Positions 62,901 to 64,000 of a stretch of DNA of 64,000 nucleotides are shown here, in pieces. The notes beneath the pieces were generated by a model. That model had not been told where the DNA came from, did no database searches, and saw only the letters and a program-made list of their open reading frames with translations. The stretch comes from Aphanizomenon flos-aquae FACHB-1287 (GTDB taxonomy: Bacteria; Cyanobacteriota; Cyanobacteriia; Cyanobacteriales; Nostocaceae): NCBI RefSeq assembly GCF_014698755.1, contig NZ_JACJTO010000010.1:48092-112091 (forward strand), read 5' to 3'. The position numbers and the translations under genes are program-made. The stretch's first letter is position 1. The number at the start of each line of letters is the position of its first letter.

Positions 62901-63014
62901 CGCAATATCAATAATATACTGGAAACAAATAACGAAAATCAAGTTTTAGGGATTTTATCCAAGCCCTACACCAATCAAGAATTATTAGAAGCATTAAATT
63001 TTGCTCTCAAGTGA
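59925..63014 (+). CDS. Soluble hybrid sensor histidine kinase (CBS-CBS-PAS-PAS-PAS-HK-REC)
   Basis: The start is TTG 59925 (MDALTNGFDEKLINL), preceded by GAGGAAAG. The 1029-residue protein has no membrane segment. A CBS pair spans about 30-150 (MSEVMTQPLITI, LPIVDDQGNLIGIVTKS), then a coiled coil, three PAS-type domains (about 240-350, 400-515, 525-640), a histidine kinase with H-box GGVAHNINNNLTPILGYAQL, N-box LINLVVNAGHAM, G-boxes ADTGTGMS and GQGTGLGLS, and a receiver with VVDDEP, LIDMMMPEMNG and SKPYT. The residue after the phospho-His is Asn where this subfamily usually has Asp. The signal and output are unknown; CBS pairs often bind adenosyl nucleotides. Confidence 0.93.
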   Translation: MDALTNGFDEKLINLPNLLQIINYSPLTISPDSYVTDAINLMNQTAAVNNPNQDPNDYILVVKGRQLQGIFTIKDVLRVIALNINLSAVKMSEVMTQPLITINHKTSEHILTVVALLQQHCLEHLPIVDDQGNLIGIVTKSNLLSALNVERMVGIIEALQENLPEFNTENRPINQELEVIRRQTHNHLQKWTRIQVDDDLKLNQGLQETLEELQIAEEELRQQNEQLQFSREITEAERLRYQNLFEFAPNGYLLTDSLGVIQQANHGAGSLLFVRQDHLIGKPLVVFIAEKYRSQFVSRLSKLQKLQEWEMDFQPRKSQLFPASIRVNPISNHDGEQIGLLWSITDISDRKKLEAALRQDSDILESRVKERTAELVIANQQLQHEIIEREYIQASLQESEARLNLALEAGNIGIWDWDIQTGIILWSATLGLIYDLPLNSPCPPIQEFLNLIYPEDRQHFQNCVSQSIEKKVDFVCEYKVVCRDLSLRWLSSRGKVYYNENGQPIRMIGTTRDISERKQNEQKIYEQAALLDIATDGIFVRDFQAKILFWNQGAERIYGWKREEVLEKNPKDIFYNSTSCEQEIIPLKNVVISGTWQGELYKLTQSNRVIIVQSRWTLMLDADGRPKSILTVDTDITEKKRLEEQFVRAQKMESIGTLAGGVAHNINNNLTPILGYAQLLKSKLLKGNNFLDKDNYLQMLTTIEDNAKKGATLVKQLLSFAKGVEIKYTIIQINDLIRDTIQIAKETFLLPQSIQFSTHLPPKLWTVYGDKSQLEQVLINLVVNAGHAMPNGGYISISAENLYIHEEMIPLNHNAKVGNYIVITVADTGTGMSPQTLEKIFEPFFTTKDIGQGTGLGLSTVIGTIKSHKGFINVDSELGKGSQFKVFLPSVNQEIITLKPDCGVTCPGHGELILVVDDEPQVLEVTKTILENYNYQTITAKNGMEAIAMYARHQDDISVVLIDMMMPEMNGSCAISNLKKINPQVRVIACSGRNINNILETNNENQVLGILSKPYTNQELLEALNFALK

Positions 63015-63035
63015 GTTGTTAGTGGTCAGTTGTTA
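63014..63035. repeat. STRR units after the kinase gene
   Basis: GAGTTGTTAGTGGTCAGTTG begins in the TGA stop of the kinase gene, another case of a repeat flush with a gene end. Confidence 0.8.
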
Positions 63036-63052
63036 AGGGGGTGATAAGTAAG

Positions 63053-63170
63053 TTGACATACTCACCTACCTGAAGGCGAGGTGATTCTTGACGCTTCACA
63101 GACTGATGCTACCGAGGTAGTCTTACTCTGTCTCTGCGCCCGTTTAGAGTCGTGGCAATACCCTATCCCG
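63053..63170 (-). ncRNA. Candidate omega/reRNA region and right end of the IS605-type element
   Basis: The minus strand here holds the last codons of tnpB and the terminal hairpin (63063-63083: stem CACCT/AGGTG, bulge C, GCC/GGT, loop TTCA) ending at GTCAA (63053). In studied TnpB systems this region encodes the guide-RNA scaffold. Similarity to 14740-14853 is evident over the whole span. Confidence 0.5.
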
Positions 63171-64000
63171 ACTTTATTTATATTTTTTGCGGCGTTTTCA
63201 TCTCGGTCGTGTTCAGTCCCACAATTTAGGCACTTAACCGACCGAATTTTTAAATCAAGTTTCCCCCATTTGTAGCCACATTCAGAGCAAATTTGGCTAG
63301 TCGGTTCCCATCTACTAATAACACGAAAATCCCTGTTGAATTTTTGCGATTTAGCTTCACATAAAGTCCGAAACTCTCTCCAGCCCTGAAGACTAATCGC
63401 CCTAGCAAGTTTGCGATTTTTAACCATACCCGATACATTCAAATCTTCCAAAACAATAACTTCATTCTCGCTAATTATTTTGGCGGATAGTTTATGCAAA
63501 AAGTCTTTCCGGGTATCGGTGATTCGATTATGTAGTTTCGCAATTTTAATTCGGGTTTTATTTCTTCGTTGTGAGTCTTTTAGTTGCCTTGCTAGTTTTT
63601 TCTGGAGTTTATGAATCTTCCTGTCTAGTTTTGAGTAATCGGGACTTTGGGCTTTTTCTCCATTACTCATGACAGCAAAAGTTTTTATCCCCAAATCAAT
63701 ACCGATACTTTGGTTTTTAGCATCAATATTAACGGGTTCAACTTCTACTACAAAACTGAGAAAATAACGGTTAGCACAATCCTTTATTACTGCGACAGAG
63801 CTAGGAGCAAAGGGTAAATCTCTTGACCAAATCGGGCTAACGTTACCAATTTTGGCTAGATAAACTTTACCTCCTTTAATTGAAAAGCCACCAATTCTAA
63901 ATCGTGCTGACTGCTGATTTGTTTTCTTTTTAAACTTAGGGCTACCAATTTTTTTACCTTTTCTTTTACCTTTACAAGAATTAAAAAAGTTTTTATAGGC
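63062..64000 (-). CDS. tnpB: IS200/IS605-family TnpB RNA-guided nuclease (5' end beyond window)
   Basis: TnpB proteins are RuvC-type, RNA-guided DNA nucleases carried by IS605-like elements and are the ancestors of Cas12. The visible 312 residues contain all three RuvC motifs: SIGIDLGIKTFAVMSNGE (Asp), VIVLEDLNVSGMVKN (Glu) and CGTEHDRDENAAKNI (Asp), and the zinc finger CSECG with CLNCG. The reading frame is open to the right edge, so the N-terminus is missing. The stop TGA lies in the terminal hairpin. No tnpA is visible. The nuclease looks intact as far as it can be seen. Confidence 0.93.
   Translation of the reverse strand, partial: AYKNFFNSCKGKRKGKKIGSPKFKKKTNQQSARFRIGGFSIKGGKVYLAKIGNVSPIWSRDLPFAPSSVAVIKDCANRYFLSFVVEVEPVNIDAKNQSIGIDLGIKTFAVMSNGEKAQSPDYSKLDRKIHKLQKKLARQLKDSQRRNKTRIKIAKLHNRITDTRKDFLHKLSAKIISENEVIVLEDLNVSGMVKNRKLARAISLQGWREFRTLCEAKSQKFNRDFRVISRWEPTSQICSECGYKWGKLDLKIRSVKCLNCGTEHDRDENAAKNINKVGIGYCHDSKRAQRQSKTTSVASVCEASRITSPSGR

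Noticed and set aside
62637..63014. Receiver domain as evidence of a separate response-regulator gene
   Set aside because: The frame is continuous with the kinase and no internal start is supported.

Overview
The window looks like chromosomal DNA of a filamentous, heterocyst-lineage (Nostocales) cyanobacterium. The evidence is an AT-rich genome with scattered HIP1 octamers (GCGATCGC), short tandem repeats built on GTCAGTT/AGTGGTC and AATTGGT units, a cyanobacterial-type gshA, and an ndhA-I-G-E cluster of the photosynthetic NDH-1 complex. Genus cannot be fixed from the sequence alone. The left edge cuts gyrA and the right edge cuts a tnpB-type gene.

Layout. 0-10 kb: gyrA, a small copper-chaperone-like gene, a coiled-coil/TPR membrane protein, clpS with a DUF2103 gene, tRNA-Met and an envelope LysM/M23 peptidase. 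10-21 kb: trmL, gshA, a dead AurF-like oxygenase beside a MATE exporter, an internally deleted IS200/IS605 relic, then nadK-ndhE-ndhG-ndhI-ndhA and gltA on the minus strand, and sixA. 21-23 kb: a RelE-like toxin coupled to a Shedu-like (DUF4263) nuclease, and an unknown gene. 23-26.7 kb: mfd. 26.7-42.5 kb is the accessory part: a 272-bp tandem repeat, an ATPase/nuclease-like gene pair, a giant DUF2157-like membrane protein, a Uma2 nuclease, a glycosyltransferase, duplicated DUF4926 genes, a DUF5131 gene, an ATPase/TOPRIM (PARIS-like) pair lying between two broken RAYT transposase copies, a second nuclease-like gene and a frameshifted DUF6883 gene. 42.5-64 kb is mostly housekeeping: ileS, ppsA interrupted by an intein, rpsN, aat, def, a RecB-type nuclease, recJ, a chimeric binding-protein/DUF4912 protein, a large hybrid histidine kinase and an IS605-type tnpB.

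How it fits together. The core genes serve cyclic electron flow and NADP(H) (ndh genes with nadK), central carbon flow (gltA, ppsA), glutathione synthesis, translation and protein maturation (ileS, rpsN, def, aat, trmL, tRNA-Met), N-degron proteolysis (aat, clpS) and repair (mfd, recJ, gyrA). Between them sit several candidate anti-phage modules and many repeats. The repeats are unusually intimate with genes: they supply stop codons to at least five genes and are inserted in frame in mfd (three times), ileS and a glycosyltransferase gene.

Most notable: the ppsA intein placed next to the catalytic histidine, with Cys at the usually-His penultimate position; two different ATPase-plus-nuclease gene pairs; a deleted IS605 relic that keeps the guide-RNA-like 3' end of tnpB with a hairpin that covaries with the one at the window's right edge; and in-frame repeat insertions in essential genes.
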